Positions 47,649 through 57,155 of a stretch of DNA of 64,000 bases are shown here, in pieces. Both the position numbers and the translations under genes were made by a program. Origin of the DNA: Sphingobium sufflavum (GTDB lineage: Bacteria > Pseudomonadota > Alphaproteobacteria > Sphingomonadales > Sphingomonadaceae). The notes beneath the pieces are model-generated. The model saw only the letters and a list, made by a program, of their open reading frames with translations. It did not search any database and was not told where the DNA came from. The stretch spans positions 62,001-126,000 of the forward strand of contig NZ_JAJSSH010000005.1 of assembly GCF_021403115.1 (NCBI RefSeq), in the 5' to 3' direction. How positions within the stretch are numbered: the first letter of the stretch is position 1; every line of letters starts with the position of its first letter.

Positions 47649-49601
47649 ATGACCATGGACCCGTCACCCCCCGCGCCCCACACCCCATCCGTCACCCTGC
47701 CCGCCGCCCCGCAAACGGGCGCGCGCTGGCGCAGGATTCAGGCGATCTATGCGGGCGCGGACCGGGAATGGAGCTGGTTCGTCTTCGTCGCATGGGCCAT
47801 CATCAGCGCCATCTACCTGTCCCGCTACGCGCCGCAGATGCATTGGATGTCGTTGGGCGATACCGACGACAATATGCGCTATCTGCAAGTGCGCGACTGG
47901 CTGAACGGGCAAAGCTGGTGGGATTTGCGCCAGCATCGCATGGACCCGCCGCACGGCGCGAACATCCATTGGAGCCGCATCGTCGATCTGCCCATCGCGG
48001 CGCTGATGCTGACGCTCAAGCCATTGTTCGGCGCGGTGCGGGGGGAACAACTCGCGCTCGGCATCGCGCCGCTGCTGCCGCTGTTTCCGCTGATGCTCGC
48101 CCTCGCCTTCGCCACGCGCCGCCTGTCCGACGGCGGCATCGGCTGGCTGGTCGCCGCCCTCCTGCCCCTCTCGGCGGAGATGGCGCTGGGAATGTATATG
48201 CCGATGCGGGTGGACCATCATGGCTGGCAACTGGCGCTGACCGCTATCACGCTGGCGGGGATCGTGGACGACCGGGCCGTGCGCGGCGGCATCGTCGCGG
48301 GGGTGGCCAGCGCGCTGTCCATCGCCATCGGCATGGAGATGATGGTTTATCTGGCGGCGGGCGGCGCGATCATCGTGCTGCGCTGGATCGTCGATGACGG
48401 CGCGGGGCGGCGCATGGTGCCCTATGCCATTGCCCTCGCGGGCACCACGGCGCTGGGCTATCTGCTCTTCGCCAGCGAGGCGAACCGGCTGCCGATGTGC
48501 GATGCGCTGTCGCCGGTCTGGACGACGCTGCTGGTGATGGCGGGGGCGCTGATGCTCCTGCTCGCCTTCGCGCCCCTGCCCCGCTGGCCGCTGCGCCTTG
48601 CCGCCGCCATGGTGGGGGGGGCGGGCCTCCTCCTCTTCGCCTGGTCGCTCTGGCCGCAATGCCTCACCGGCGCCTATCAATTGTCGCCGGAATTGCAGGC
48701 CAAATGGCTCGTCTATATTCGGGAGGCGAAACCGATAACCCAACAGGCGCGCAATGTCTGGCTGCCCCTGGTATCCTTGCCTTTTGTGGGTGGAATCAGT
48801 GCGTTAGTCGCCTGTTGGATTCTCCGGCGCGACAGGGACAGGCTCTGGGCCATAACAGCCTTTTGGTTGGTCATCCTGTTATCCACCGCCCTTCTTTTCT
48901 GGCAGATCCGCGCCGGTCCCGCCGCGCAATTGCTCGCCATCCCCCCCGCCGCCTGGGCCGCGGGCGCGCTGCTCAACCGGATCGTCCGGGGGCCTGCCCT
49001 GCATCGCCTCGGCGCGGCCCTCTTCGTCCTGCTCCTCGCCCTCCCCTTCTGCGCCTACCCCCTCTACCCCCACTTCGCTCCCTTCATCGGAAATTCGAAG
49101 GAACTGGCAAAGGAGAAGGCAAAGGCCGCCGCCAAGCCCAAGGGCAAGAAGAAAGCCAGCGCCACCGCCCTGTGCCGCACCCAGCCCGCGCTACAGGTGC
49201 TGGACCAGTTGCCGCCCGCGCTGATCTTCACCATGGTCGATCTTGGCCCGCGCATCCTCGCGACCACCCATCACAGCGTCGTCGCCGGTCCCTATCATCG
49301 CAATGAAAAGGCGATACTGGACGTCCACCATGCGATGGACGGCCAGGCGGACGGGTTCCGCCCCATCGCCGCCGCCCATGGTGCCCGCTACCTGCTGATT
49401 TGCCCCGGCTTTGCGGAGGGCACCATCTATCAGGCGCGCAGTCCGCGCGGCTTCTACGCCCAGATGATCCGCGGCAACGTCCCCGCATGGCTGGAGCCGG
49501 TGACTCTCAAGGCTGGCGAGGTGCTACCCTATTCCCTCTACCGCATCGACTATACCGTGCAGGCGAAAGCGCCTCAGGATCGCCGAGCGGCAAAGAACTG
49601 A
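47649..49601 (+). CDS. Large membrane protein, GT-C/STT3-like glycosyltransferase
   Basis: A 650-residue protein with about eleven or twelve helices in the first 480 residues. The first periplasmic loop has SLGDTDDNMRYLQVRDWLNG, an STT3-like acidic DxD motif, and a second MPMRVDHHGWQLALTAITLA. After residue 480 a soluble C-terminal domain follows, preceded by a Lys/Ala linker (KEKAKAAAKPKGKKKA). The shape fits GT-C glycosyltransferases that use polyprenyl-phosphate sugars. It is probably a surface-glycan enzyme. Its 3' end overlaps tadA by 28 bp convergently. Confidence 0.7.
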   Translation: MTMDPSPPAPHTPSVTLPAAPQTGARWRRIQAIYAGADREWSWFVFVAWAIISAIYLSRYAPQMHWMSLGDTDDNMRYLQVRDWLNGQSWWDLRQHRMDPPHGANIHWSRIVDLPIAALMLTLKPLFGAVRGEQLALGIAPLLPLFPLMLALAFATRRLSDGGIGWLVAALLPLSAEMALGMYMPMRVDHHGWQLALTAITLAGIVDDRAVRGGIVAGVASALSIAIGMEMMVYLAAGGAIIVLRWIVDDGAGRRMVPYAIALAGTTALGYLLFASEANRLPMCDALSPVWTTLLVMAGALMLLLAFAPLPRWPLRLAAAMVGGAGLLLFAWSLWPQCLTGAYQLSPELQAKWLVYIREAKPITQQARNVWLPLVSLPFVGGISALVACWILRRDRDRLWAITAFWLVILLSTALLFWQIRAGPAAQLLAIPPAAWAAGALLNRIVRGPALHRLGAALFVLLLALPFCAYPLYPHFAPFIGNSKELAKEKAKAAAKPKGKKKASATALCRTQPALQVLDQLPPALIFTMVDLGPRILATTHHSVVAGPYHRNEKAILDVHHAMDGQADGFRPIAAAHGARYLLICPGFAEGTIYQARSPRGFYAQMIRGNVPAWLEPVTLKAGEVLPYSLYRIDYTVQAKAPQDRRAAKN

Positions 49602-50035
49602 CGCAGCAGCGCCCCGGCCTCGCCTTCCCCGACACCGGGGAACAGGTCGGGGCGGTGGTGGCATTGGGGCTGGGTAAAGACGCGCGCGCCATGCTCCACG
49701 CCGCCGCCCTTGGGATCGGACGCGCCGTAATAAACGGCGTCGATCCGGGCGTGGGAAATGGCCCCCGCGCACATCGCGCACGGCTCCAGCGTCACCCACA
49801 GCACATGGCCGGTCAGGCGAAAGTCCCCCGCCGCCCGCGCTGCCGCCCGGATCGCCACGATCTCCGCATGGGCGGTGGGATCGCTATCCCGGCGGTTACG
49901 ATTCTGCCCCTCGCCCACGATCCGCCCGTCCAGCGTGACGACAGCGCCAATCGGAACTTCGCCCATGACCTCCGCCTCCCGCGCCAAATCCAGCGCGCGC
50001 CGCATGGGCAAGGGAAGCGGGAAAGGAGAGGCCAT
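49574..50035 (-). CDS. tadA: tRNA-adenosine(34) deaminase
   Basis: A 153-residue cytidine-deaminase-fold enzyme that makes inosine at the wobble position of tRNA-Arg(ACG). DPTAHAEIVAIRAAARA has the zinc His and catalytic Glu, LEPCAMCAGAISHARIDAVYY the two zinc Cys. The GEVPIGAVV start is conserved. Convergent overlap with the GT-C gene. Standard length. Confidence 0.94.
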   Translation of the reverse strand: MASPFPLPLPMRRALDLAREAEVMGEVPIGAVVTLDGRIVGEGQNRNRRDSDPTAHAEIVAIRAAARAAGDFRLTGHVLWVTLEPCAMCAGAISHARIDAVYYGASDPKGGGVEHGARVFTQPQCHHRPDLFPGVGEGEAGALLRQFFAARRS

Positions 50036-50091
50036 ATGACGCCCCTAGCGCAGGAGAGGCCGGGCATCAAAGGCCGTGGCAAGAGAAGCGG

Positions 50092-50364
50092 CTACTTCGC
50101 CGGCTTCTCCACGCTGATGGCGGGGACTTCGACGGTCTTCTGAGCCGTGCCCACATCGACCTTGGGTACCTCGACCGTCTCCGTTTTTGTGCCGACCTGC
50201 ACATTGGCGACGTCGGCGTCGAACTTCGGCATCTGACCGCCCTGCACCGAAACGGTCGGCAATTGCGCATCACGAGTCTGCTGCAAATTGACGAAGCCAA
50301 AAGCCCATGCCAGGCCAAAGACAATCACGACCAGCAGGACGATACTTCCCAGAACGCGGCCCAT
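50092..50364 (-). CDS. Small membrane-anchored hypothetical protein
   Basis: A 90-residue protein from ATG 50364, with AGGAGAG upstream. One N-terminal helix (GSIVLLVVIVFGLAWAFGFV) anchors it, the rest is periplasmic with a repeating pattern: VGTKTETVEVPKVDVG then AQKTVEVPAISVEKP. I recognise no family. The Val-Pro repeats suggest an extended structure. It lies divergent from rpmB and downstream-facing to tadA on the same strand. Confidence 0.7.
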   Translation of the reverse strand: MGRVLGSIVLLVVIVFGLAWAFGFVNLQQTRDAQLPTVSVQGGQMPKFDADVANVQVGTKTETVEVPKVDVGTAQKTVEVPAISVEKPAK

Positions 50365-50533
50365 TATCACTCTCCTGTAACGCCATGCCGAAAAGACATG
50401 ACGCAAACGAACTCTTTGCCGGAAAGTTGCCGATTCCTTTACCAGAAGCGCCCCGCCGGGTTGACGTCGGCGGCCATAAACGGTATCGGCGCCGCTTCCC
50501 GAGCTTCAGCACCATTACAGGGTACAACGAATC

Positions 50534-50827
50534 ATGTCGCGCATCTGCGAACTCACGGGCAAGTCCCGCCAGGTCGGCCACAATGTGTCCCATGCCAACA
50601 ACAAGACCAAGCGTGTCTTCCTGCCCAACCTGCAGAACGTCACGCTGCTGTCCGAAGCCCTTGAAAAGGGCGTGAAGCTGCGCGTTTCGACGAACGGCCT
50701 GCGGTCGGTCGAGCATGTCGGCGGTCTGGACAACTGGATCCTGAAGACCTCTGACGAGAAGCTCTCGCTGCGCGTTCGCCGCATCAAGCGCGAGATCGTC
50801 AAGAAGCAGGCTGCTGCCGCAGCCTGA
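50534..50827 (+). CDS. rpmB: 50S ribosomal protein L28
   Basis: A 97-residue protein. [20 protein letters not shown] and [15 protein letters not shown] are the N-terminal signature, and [14 protein letters not shown] is the conserved basic stretch, followed by an Ala tail. Strong terminator follows. Standard alphaproteobacterial length. Confidence 0.96.
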   Translation: MSRICELTGKSRQVGHNVSHANNKTKRVFLPNLQNVTLLSEALEKGVKLRVSTNGLRSVEHVGGLDNWILKTSDEKLSLRVRRIKREIVKKQAAAAA

Positions 50828-50848
50828 ACCGATTTTTCGGTTTGCATC

Positions 50849-50882
50849 AAAAAAGGGCGACCCGGATGGGTTCGCCCTTTTT
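50849..50882 (+). terminator. rpmB terminator
   Basis: AAAAAAGGGCG and CCC pair with GGG and CGCCCTTTTT across a 4-nt loop, 22 bp past the stop; a U-tract closes it. Confidence 0.87.
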
Positions 50883-50951
50883 GGTGTTGTTTCGGATACA
50901 TGATAGCCTCCCTTCGTTGCACAGATAAATGCACGAGAGGAGAGAGTCGCC

Positions 50952-52250
50952 ATGCATCACATCGCGATCATCGGTTCAGGCCCCGCCGGCTATTATACTG
51001 CAGAGGCTTGCCAGCAACTGTTCGGCGACTCTGTCCATGTCGACATCATCGACCGATCCCCGGCCCCCTTCGGCCTGATTCGCAACGGCGTCGCGCCCGA
51101 TCATCAAACGATCAAGGGCGTCTCCCATCGCTATGAGGCGATCGCGCTGAGCGATACTGTCCGCTTTTGCGGTCATGTGTCGGTGGGGCAGGATGTCACC
51201 ATCCCCGAATTGCTCGACATGTATGACGCGGTAGTCCTTGCGACCGGCGCGCCGAGCGACGCCTCCCTCGACATCCCCGGCGCGGACCTGCCGGGCGTGA
51301 TCGGCAGCGCAGCCTTCGTCGGCTGGTACAACGGCCATCCCGACCATGCGGGACTAACCCCTGACGTGGATGGCAAGGCGATCGCGGTCATCGGTAACGG
51401 CAATGTCGCGCTGGACGTCGCCCGTATCCTGGCCAAGAGCGCCAGGGAGTTCGAAGGGTCGGACATCGTGGCCCATGCCCGCGAAGCTCTGACCCACGCC
51501 CAGCCCCGGCGCATCACCATCGTCGGTCGACGCGGACCGCATCAGGTGACGATGACCAACAAGGAACTGGGCGAACTGGGCAAGCTGGATCGCGCCAGCC
51601 CGCTGGTGTCACCCGCCGACCTACCCCCCATCGAGGAGGACGCCGTACTCGACCCCAGCCACCGCAAGTCTGTGGCCCATCTGCGCGAATTCGCCCTGTC
51701 CCGCGCGACCAAGCCCATCACCATAGAATTTGATTTCTTCGCCATACCCGTCGCAGTGGAGGGCAATGGCAAGGCCGAACGGCTGATCGTGGAACGTTCG
51801 ACACTGGACGCGGACGGCCACGGCGTCGGCACGGGCGAACGCTACGCTATTCCTGCCGATCTTGTGGTCAGTTGCATCGGCTATCGCACCCCGCCGATAG
51901 CCGACGTTCCCTATGACGAGGGACTGGGCCGCTTCGCCAATCAGGACGGGCTGATCGCCCCCGGCCTCTATTGCGTCGGCTGGGCGCGGCGCGGGCCGAC
52001 CGGAACCATCGGCACAAACAAACCCGATGGCTTCATGATCGCGGAACGAATCGCGGCGGATATTCCCCAGGGCGCGGGCAAGGCCGGGCGTGCGGGGCTG
52101 GACAGGCTGCTGTCCGACCGGGGCGTCGATGTCGTCACCTTCCATGACTGGCAGAAGATCGACCAGGTCGAGATCGACCGTGCCCGCAATGGCGCCCCCC
52201 GCGAAAAGTTCGTCGATGTGGACTCCATGATAGCCGCGAAGAATGGCTGA
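50952..52250 (+). CDS. FAD-dependent NADP+ oxidoreductase (adrenodoxin/ferredoxin reductase type)
   Basis: A 432-residue flavoprotein. IAIIGSGPAGYYTAEACQQL binds FAD, IAVIGNGNVALDVARILAKS the NADP, and ITIVGRRGPHQVTMTNKELG follows as in FprA/adrenodoxin reductase. VSCIGYRTPPIADVPYD and YCVGWARRGPTGTIGTNKPD are the C-terminal family motifs. It passes electrons from NADPH to a ferredoxin. ATG 50952 follows AGGAGAGAG. No ferredoxin gene is adjacent. Confidence 0.93.
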   Translation: MHHIAIIGSGPAGYYTAEACQQLFGDSVHVDIIDRSPAPFGLIRNGVAPDHQTIKGVSHRYEAIALSDTVRFCGHVSVGQDVTIPELLDMYDAVVLATGAPSDASLDIPGADLPGVIGSAAFVGWYNGHPDHAGLTPDVDGKAIAVIGNGNVALDVARILAKSAREFEGSDIVAHAREALTHAQPRRITIVGRRGPHQVTMTNKELGELGKLDRASPLVSPADLPPIEEDAVLDPSHRKSVAHLREFALSRATKPITIEFDFFAIPVAVEGNGKAERLIVERSTLDADGHGVGTGERYAIPADLVVSCIGYRTPPIADVPYDEGLGRFANQDGLIAPGLYCVGWARRGPTGTIGTNKPDGFMIAERIAADIPQGAGKAGRAGLDRLLSDRGVDVVTFHDWQKIDQVEIDRARNGAPREKFVDVDSMIAAKNG

Positions 52251-52277
52251 CGCTCAGCAGGGGCGCCGAGGCCGCTT

Positions 52278-53801
52278 TCAGGCTGCCCGTAACTCCATCA
52301 ACAGGTCGCGCACCGCCTGATCCAGTTCGCTGGACCGGGCGGTCACAGCGGTCGCAATGACGGAGGTGTTGTTCATCGCCTCCCGCGCCTGAAGGATAAC
52401 CTCTTCCAGCGCATCCGCATCTATCGACGTCTGGCCAATATGCTCCGCCATCGCCTCGGTCGCGGCCGCGATATCGCCTGTCTGGCGGATCTGGCTGTCG
52501 ACCAGTTCTGCGATCCGCCGGGACGAATCGTCGATCGTACGCACTTTCAGCGTGGCGATGGAGATCGCCTGTGACACGCTCTGCGTGGCGAAGCGTATGC
52601 CACCCAGTTGCGCCTCAATCTGGCGGGTCGCCTCTCCGGTCTGGTTGGCGAGTTGCTTCATCTCCCCGGCGAGCACGACGAATCCCGACCCCTCGGCATA
52701 GCGTGCCGCCTCCAGCGCGGCATTAAAGGACAGCGTCCGGCTCTGCGCGGCGACGTTGGCGACGATGGCGAGGATCTGGCTTGCCGAATCCACCGTCGCA
52801 CCTAGCGCGGCAATCTCCGGCCCCAGCTTGCGCGTGGCGAGGTCGGCCTCGTTCGCCGCCGATCGCGCCAGCGAACTATGCCTACCTACCCCGCTGATCG
52901 CCGCCACCAGTCCGTCCGTATCCGCCGCCACTGTACGCGCGCCGCGCTCGGCATGACCTTGGGACTGGCGCATCTGGACGAAACGCACCTCCGTCGACTC
53001 CAGCATGGTCAGCAACTGCCCCCGGCTGCCGTCCAGCAAAGTTCCCATCCGCCGCAATTCCGTGACGATCAGGCCCAGCCGCGCCTCCAGCGCATCCGCC
53101 ACCAGCCGCCGCCGCTGCGTCGCCTCCTCCGCGTCGCGCACTGCCGCCATGGCGCTGCGATGCCGCTCGGCCTCTTGCTGCGCCAGGCTGAGCGCCGCCA
53201 TGGCACTTTCCGCATCGGCTCGCGCCGCATCGGCCTCCTCGCGCAACTGCACCTGTCGCTCCGCCTCCTCACCCTTGCCCTTGATCAGGCTGGACAGGCG
53301 GGAGACCAGCCACAACAAGGTCGCGCATTGCAACACCACGATCAATGCGTGGAGCAGGACACGCGGCACATTCGCACCACCCGAAAAGACCCAGCCCGGC
53401 GCAATGATGGTCAGTAGCAGGTGGTGCAGCGCCGTGACACCCGCCGCCGCCAGTATCGCCCGCCGGTCGCACAGCACCGTCAGCGCGGCCAGCGTGGCGA
53501 AGAAATACATATGCATGTCCATCTGCCAGCGATGGCCCTCGAACAGCAGCACGAACAGGCCGGGAAAGGCTGTCGCGGTCATTGCCAGCGCGACCCGCGT
53601 GGGCGCATCGATCCGCCGCCGGACAAACACCCATATGGCGGGCAGAATGGACAGCAGCGCCGCGATCATCGTGACCAGATGGCGGGATGGTGCATGGATC
53701 GCGCTCCCCGCGACCGCCAGCACGACCGTATTGGCCATGAACATGCCGACCAGCACGCGCGCGCCAGCATAACGCAGGGGCCTGAGATGCGATTCCTTCA
53801 C
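52278..53801 (-). CDS. Methyl-accepting chemotaxis-like protein, membrane-anchored
   Basis: A 507-residue protein. Residues 1-180 contain about six hydrophobic helices without a large periplasmic loop. A coiled coil rich in Ala/Glu/Arg follows (residues 185-280), then a chemoreceptor hairpin: QSRTLSFNAALEAARYAEGS and GFVVLAGEMKQLANQTGEAT are the conserved tip. It may sense a membrane or cytoplasmic cue. Its GTG start lies 3 bp after the stop of a small membrane protein gene, so they are coupled. No che genes are near. Confidence 0.85.
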   Translation of the reverse strand: MKESHLRPLRYAGARVLVGMFMANTVVLAVAGSAIHAPSRHLVTMIAALLSILPAIWVFVRRRIDAPTRVALAMTATAFPGLFVLLFEGHRWQMDMHMYFFATLAALTVLCDRRAILAAAGVTALHHLLLTIIAPGWVFSGGANVPRVLLHALIVVLQCATLLWLVSRLSSLIKGKGEEAERQVQLREEADAARADAESAMAALSLAQQEAERHRSAMAAVRDAEEATQRRRLVADALEARLGLIVTELRRMGTLLDGSRGQLLTMLESTEVRFVQMRQSQGHAERGARTVAADTDGLVAAISGVGRHSSLARSAANEADLATRKLGPEIAALGATVDSASQILAIVANVAAQSRTLSFNAALEAARYAEGSGFVVLAGEMKQLANQTGEATRQIEAQLGGIRFATQSVSQAISIATLKVRTIDDSSRRIAELVDSQIRQTGDIAAATEAMAEHIGQTSIDADALEEVILQAREAMNNTSVIATAVTARSSELDQAVRDLLMELRAA

Positions 53802-53804
53802 GCT

Positions 53805-54122
53805 TCAGCCCTTCGCCTTCGTTGCGGCCGAGCATCCGGCGACGACCGTTGGCAGAGCCAGCACGCCCAGTGGCGCCAACGCCCGCACGATGCGATCCCG
53901 CCGCCCCGTCACGACCAGCCCATCCTGCCCCCGCGCAGCCACGATCCGGCCATCGACTGCGATGACGGCATTGACCATGGCGGCAAGGGAGACTGTGCGC
54001 GGCGTGACCGTTCGCATCGCCCCTTCGGTCGGAGCGAGTACCGCCAGTGCGGGCAAGAGCAGGACGAGCAGGCCCTGCGCAACGACAGCAAAAGGGACGA
54101 AAGACGTAAGGGGCATGGCCAT
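53805..54122 (-). CDS. Hypothetical protein upstream of the chemoreceptor
   Basis: A 105-residue protein with a hydrophobic N-terminus (FVPFAVVAQGLLVLLLPALA) and a second hydrophobic patch near residue 85 (LAPLGVLALPTVVAGCSA). The middle VNAVIAVDGRIVAARGQDGL has the form of a short beta hairpin. No family recognised. Its stop is 3 bp before the chemoreceptor GTG, the only functional hint. Confidence 0.5.
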   Translation of the reverse strand: MAMPLTSFVPFAVVAQGLLVLLLPALAVLAPTEGAMRTVTPRTVSLAAMVNAVIAVDGRIVAARGQDGLVVTGRRDRIVRALAPLGVLALPTVVAGCSAATKAKG

Positions 54123-54384
54123 CGTCCAGTTCCTGGGATCAGTGTCCCAGACTAGGAAGGCGCGCTTAAACCCGCGTTAGGCAAAATCGGCGGCAAACAG
54201 GTGGAATTATCCCCGTTTTCCCGGCCAAACTCATGAAATTCTGTACTGCGCGGGCAAGATTACATCGTCCCGCGATTCGGAGCGGCATTTACGCTCCAGC
54301 CCCACTGTCCATCCTGGGCCCAGCCATGGACCGAAGAGAAACCGGCGGACCCTGATGCCGACATCCAAACGAACCGAATGGTAA

Positions 54385-54402
54385 GGGCGGCACAAGCCGC
54401 CC
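54385..54402 (-). terminator. Hairpin after dnaN
   Basis: GGGCGGC pairs with GCCGCCC around ACAA, 9 bp past the dnaN stop. The following sequence on the minus strand is only slightly T-rich. Confidence 0.4.
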
Positions 54403-54410
54403 CGCCCGAA

Positions 54411-55523
54411 TCAGACCCGCATCGGCATCAAGACATAGAGCGCGGGCGAATTGTCATTCTCCCGGATCAGCGTCGGTGCAGCGGCATCGGCCAGATGCAG
54501 TTCGACATTATCGCCCTCAATCTGGTTGAGGATGTCGAGAAGATACCGCGCATTGAAGCCGATCTCGAAACCATCGGCATCATAATCGCCCGACACTTCT
54601 TCCGCGGCGGTGCCATTCTCGGGGCTGGTCACGGACAGGGTGATCTTGTCCCGCTCCAGCGCCATCTTGACCGCACGGGTCTTGTCCGTCGCGATGGTCG
54701 CGACGCGGTCCACGCCTTCCTCGAAACTGCGCGGATCAATCTTGAGCAGCTTGTCGTTCCCCGTGGGGATTACGCGGCTGTAGTCGGGGAACGTCCCGTC
54801 GATCAGCTTCGAGGTGAGGATCGCATTGCCCAGGCCAAAACGGATCTTGGTCGGCGAGAGGTCGATGCGAACGCTGCCCTCCACCTCGTCCAGCAGCTTG
54901 CGCAGCTCGCCGATGCACTTACGCGGGATGATGATGTCGGGCATGCCCTCCGCGCCGTCCGGGCGGGGGAAGGTGACGCGCGCGAGGCGGTGGCCATCGG
55001 TCGCGGCGGCCTTCAGCGTCGGTTCCGGGTCTTCGGACACATGGAAGAAGATGCCGTTGAGATAATAGCGCGTCTCCTCCGTCGAAATGGCGAAGCGCGT
55101 CTTGTCGATGATCTGGATCAGCGTGGTTGCGGGCAGTTCGAACGCCGTGGGCAGCGCGCCCTCCGCGATCATCGGGAAATCGTCGCGCGGCAGCGTCTGA
55201 AGATTGAAGCGCGCACGCCCCGCCTGCACCAGCATCTTGCCCTCCGCCGCATCGAGCAGCACCTGGCTACCCTCCGGCAGCTTGCGGACGATGTCGTGGA
55301 AGGTATGCGCGGGCACGGTGATCGCCCCGGCCCGCTCGACGGTCGCCTGCACGCTCTCCACGATCTGGAGATCGAGGTCGGTCGCGGTCAAGCGGATGCT
55401 GCCATCGGCCGCAGCCTCGATCAGCACGTTCGACAGGATCGGGATCGTGTTGCGCCTCTCGACCACCGATTGCACATGGCCGAGGCTCTTCAACAGAGTC
55501 GCGCGTTCGATGGTGGCCTTCAT
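54411..55523 (-). CDS. dnaN: DNA polymerase III beta clamp
   Basis: A 370-residue sliding clamp of three homologous domains: MKATIERATLLKSLGHVQSV at the start, TLPRDDFPMIAEG at the domain 1/2 border, IDGTFPDYSRVIPTGNDKLL in domain 2/3, and NSPALYVLMPMRV at the end. The ring tethers the polymerase and other replication proteins. The chromosomal start region genes (dnaA, recF) are not adjacent, as is usual in this lineage. Confidence 0.96.
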   Translation of the reverse strand: MKATIERATLLKSLGHVQSVVERRNTIPILSNVLIEAAADGSIRLTATDLDLQIVESVQATVERAGAITVPAHTFHDIVRKLPEGSQVLLDAAEGKMLVQAGRARFNLQTLPRDDFPMIAEGALPTAFELPATTLIQIIDKTRFAISTEETRYYLNGIFFHVSEDPEPTLKAAATDGHRLARVTFPRPDGAEGMPDIIIPRKCIGELRKLLDEVEGSVRIDLSPTKIRFGLGNAILTSKLIDGTFPDYSRVIPTGNDKLLKIDPRSFEEGVDRVATIATDKTRAVKMALERDKITLSVTSPENGTAAEEVSGDYDADGFEIGFNARYLLDILNQIEGDNVELHLADAAAPTLIRENDNSPALYVLMPMRV

Positions 55524-55739
55524 CCCTGATCCCGCTCTTCTTTAAGGCTTGCCTGACGGGCTGGCCCGGTCGGGTGCCCGCGATGTCTGATAAGAAGCCT
55601 ATTCCTTACCGCAATCGTCGCGCGTAGCAAGGGGGAGAGCCATGCCAGACGGCCCTTAGCCACGCCGTGCTTGCAAAGATGTGCACGATGGGCTTTGCGT
55701 CGGGTCATGAAGGGCACATACTCCGTCCCATATAGGACC

Positions 55740-56225
55740 ATGGCCATACTTGCGGCTGTTCTGGCGACCGCGATGGCCGGTGGAACGCAGGCACGCGATT
55801 CGCTGGGTGTGTTCGAAAGCTGGGGAGCCTTTCGCGACCCGCAGACCCCCCGTTGCTTTGCCATCGCCCAGCCCGCCCGCGTGGGAACGGAGGGCCGCTG
55901 GAGTCCCTTCGCCGCCATCGGCTACTGGCCACGCGCCAATGTGCGGGGCCAGGTGCATATCCGCCTGAGCCGCGAAATCGCCGCCCGCTCCACCCTCTCA
56001 CTCACCATCGGAGAGCGCCGCTTTGCCCTGACCGGCGGTGGCGCGGACGCATGGGCCCCCAATCGCCAGGTGGATGCCGCGATCGTCGCGGCCATGCGGT
56101 CCGCCACAAGCATGAGCATCGCAGCGCAGGCCAGGACGGGCGCAGGCTTTGCGGATACCTATCGGCTGCGCGGTGCCGCCACCGCGATTGACGCCGCGGC
56201 GCTGGGATGCGGCCGATTGCGCTGA
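55740..56225 (+). CDS. Exported hypothetical protein
   Basis: A 161-residue protein from ATG 55740 with a signal peptide (MAILAAVLATAMAGGTQA). The mature part, SLGVFESWGAFRDPQTPRCF and HIRLSREIAARSTLSLTIGE, ending in LRGAATAIDAAALGCGRLR, recalls the IalB-type periplasmic fold with two Cys that could pair. Position before rlmN with a DUF4893 gene between. Function unknown; the family call is weak. Confidence 0.75.
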   Translation: MAILAAVLATAMAGGTQARDSLGVFESWGAFRDPQTPRCFAIAQPARVGTEGRWSPFAAIGYWPRANVRGQVHIRLSREIAARSTLSLTIGERRFALTGGGADAWAPNRQVDAAIVAAMRSATSMSIAAQARTGAGFADTYRLRGAATAIDAAALGCGRLR

Positions 56226-56271
56226 ACCGCCCACCGCCTTCGGACCAGCGCGTTTTGCGCCCGTCGTTTAC

Positions 56272-56324
56272 CTTTCATTAACCTGTTGCACCGCATCAAC
56301 GGGTTAACCTATTGTCAATGAAAG
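56272..56324. other. Inverted repeats ahead of the DUF4893 gene
   Basis: CTTTCATT (56272-56279) matches AATGAAAG (56317-56324), with an inner TTAACC/GGTTAA pair, ending 9 bp before the next start. It could be a regulatory site or a leader hairpin. Confidence 0.35.
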
Positions 56325-56333
56325 TTAATACTG

Positions 56334-57077
56334 ATGCAACGATTGCTCACCATCGCCGCCACCGCGATGGCCCTGTCCGGTTGCACGCCCGTGTCGAAAC
56401 CCCGCTCCGCCGCTGTTTCACTGGTGGAGGAACCGGGCTGGCGGGCGCTTGTCTCTACGCAGGACGAACAGCGCATCACCCACCTTCCCGACGAATGGCG
56501 ACGGCTGCTGGCATCGGTGCCCGTAAGCTACCGGCGCGCGGTGGAGCGCGAAGGAGCCCTTCTCTCGCCCGATGCTGGCCGCGATCATCCAACACCACCG
56601 CCCGGCTCCTATCGCTGCCGCCTCGTCAAATTGACCCCACCCGCCACCGCTGGCGTCCGGCGGCGTGAGGCGCCGGTCAGGAGCTTCCCGGACTTCTTCT
56701 GCTACATCCGGGGTGAGAAGGACAATGAGCTGTCCTTTACCAAGCAGACCGGCACGGAACTGCCGCGCGGCTGGCTGCATCGCGACGGCGAACACCGCCT
56801 GATTCTGGTCGGCGCAAGGCAACGGGAGGTCGGCGGCGGCGCCCTCGCCTATGGCGACGAGCCGGCCCGCAATGTGGTCGGCGTGGTGGACCGGATTGGT
56901 CCGTTCCGCTGGCGGCTGGCGATCGCGGGCCGCGATGCTCAGGCCGGTCTGGACATCTACGAACTCACCCCCGTCCCCAGCGACCAGCAGGTGGAGGAGC
57001 CGCGTCCGGCCGCCCCTTCCGTCCCTGCCCCGGCCACCACGACATCCGGCGCTGTTGGCAGGCGCCCAAAGACCTGA
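56334..57077 (+). CDS. DUF4893-family lipoprotein
   Basis: A 247-residue protein with a lipobox LSGC (signal MQRLLTIAATAMALSGC). The mature protein has the DUF4893 core: HLPDEWRRLLASVPVSYRRA, then GSYRCRLVKL, FFCYIRGEKDNELSFTKQTG and ELPRGWLHRDGEHRLILVGA, and a Pro/Ala tail. Family function is unknown; location is the periplasm or outer membrane. 78 bp before rlmN. Confidence 0.82.
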   Translation: MQRLLTIAATAMALSGCTPVSKPRSAAVSLVEEPGWRALVSTQDEQRITHLPDEWRRLLASVPVSYRRAVEREGALLSPDAGRDHPTPPPGSYRCRLVKLTPPATAGVRRREAPVRSFPDFFCYIRGEKDNELSFTKQTGTELPRGWLHRDGEHRLILVGARQREVGGGALAYGDEPARNVVGVVDRIGPFRWRLAIAGRDAQAGLDIYELTPVPSDQQVEEPRPAAPSVPAPATTTSGAVGRRPKT

Positions 57078-57155
57078 TCGCCCCGGAAATAGCCGCACCG
57101 CGCACCCGCCAGCCCGCTCTGGCGTTTTTGGGCCAATTCCCCTATAGGCCCGGCC

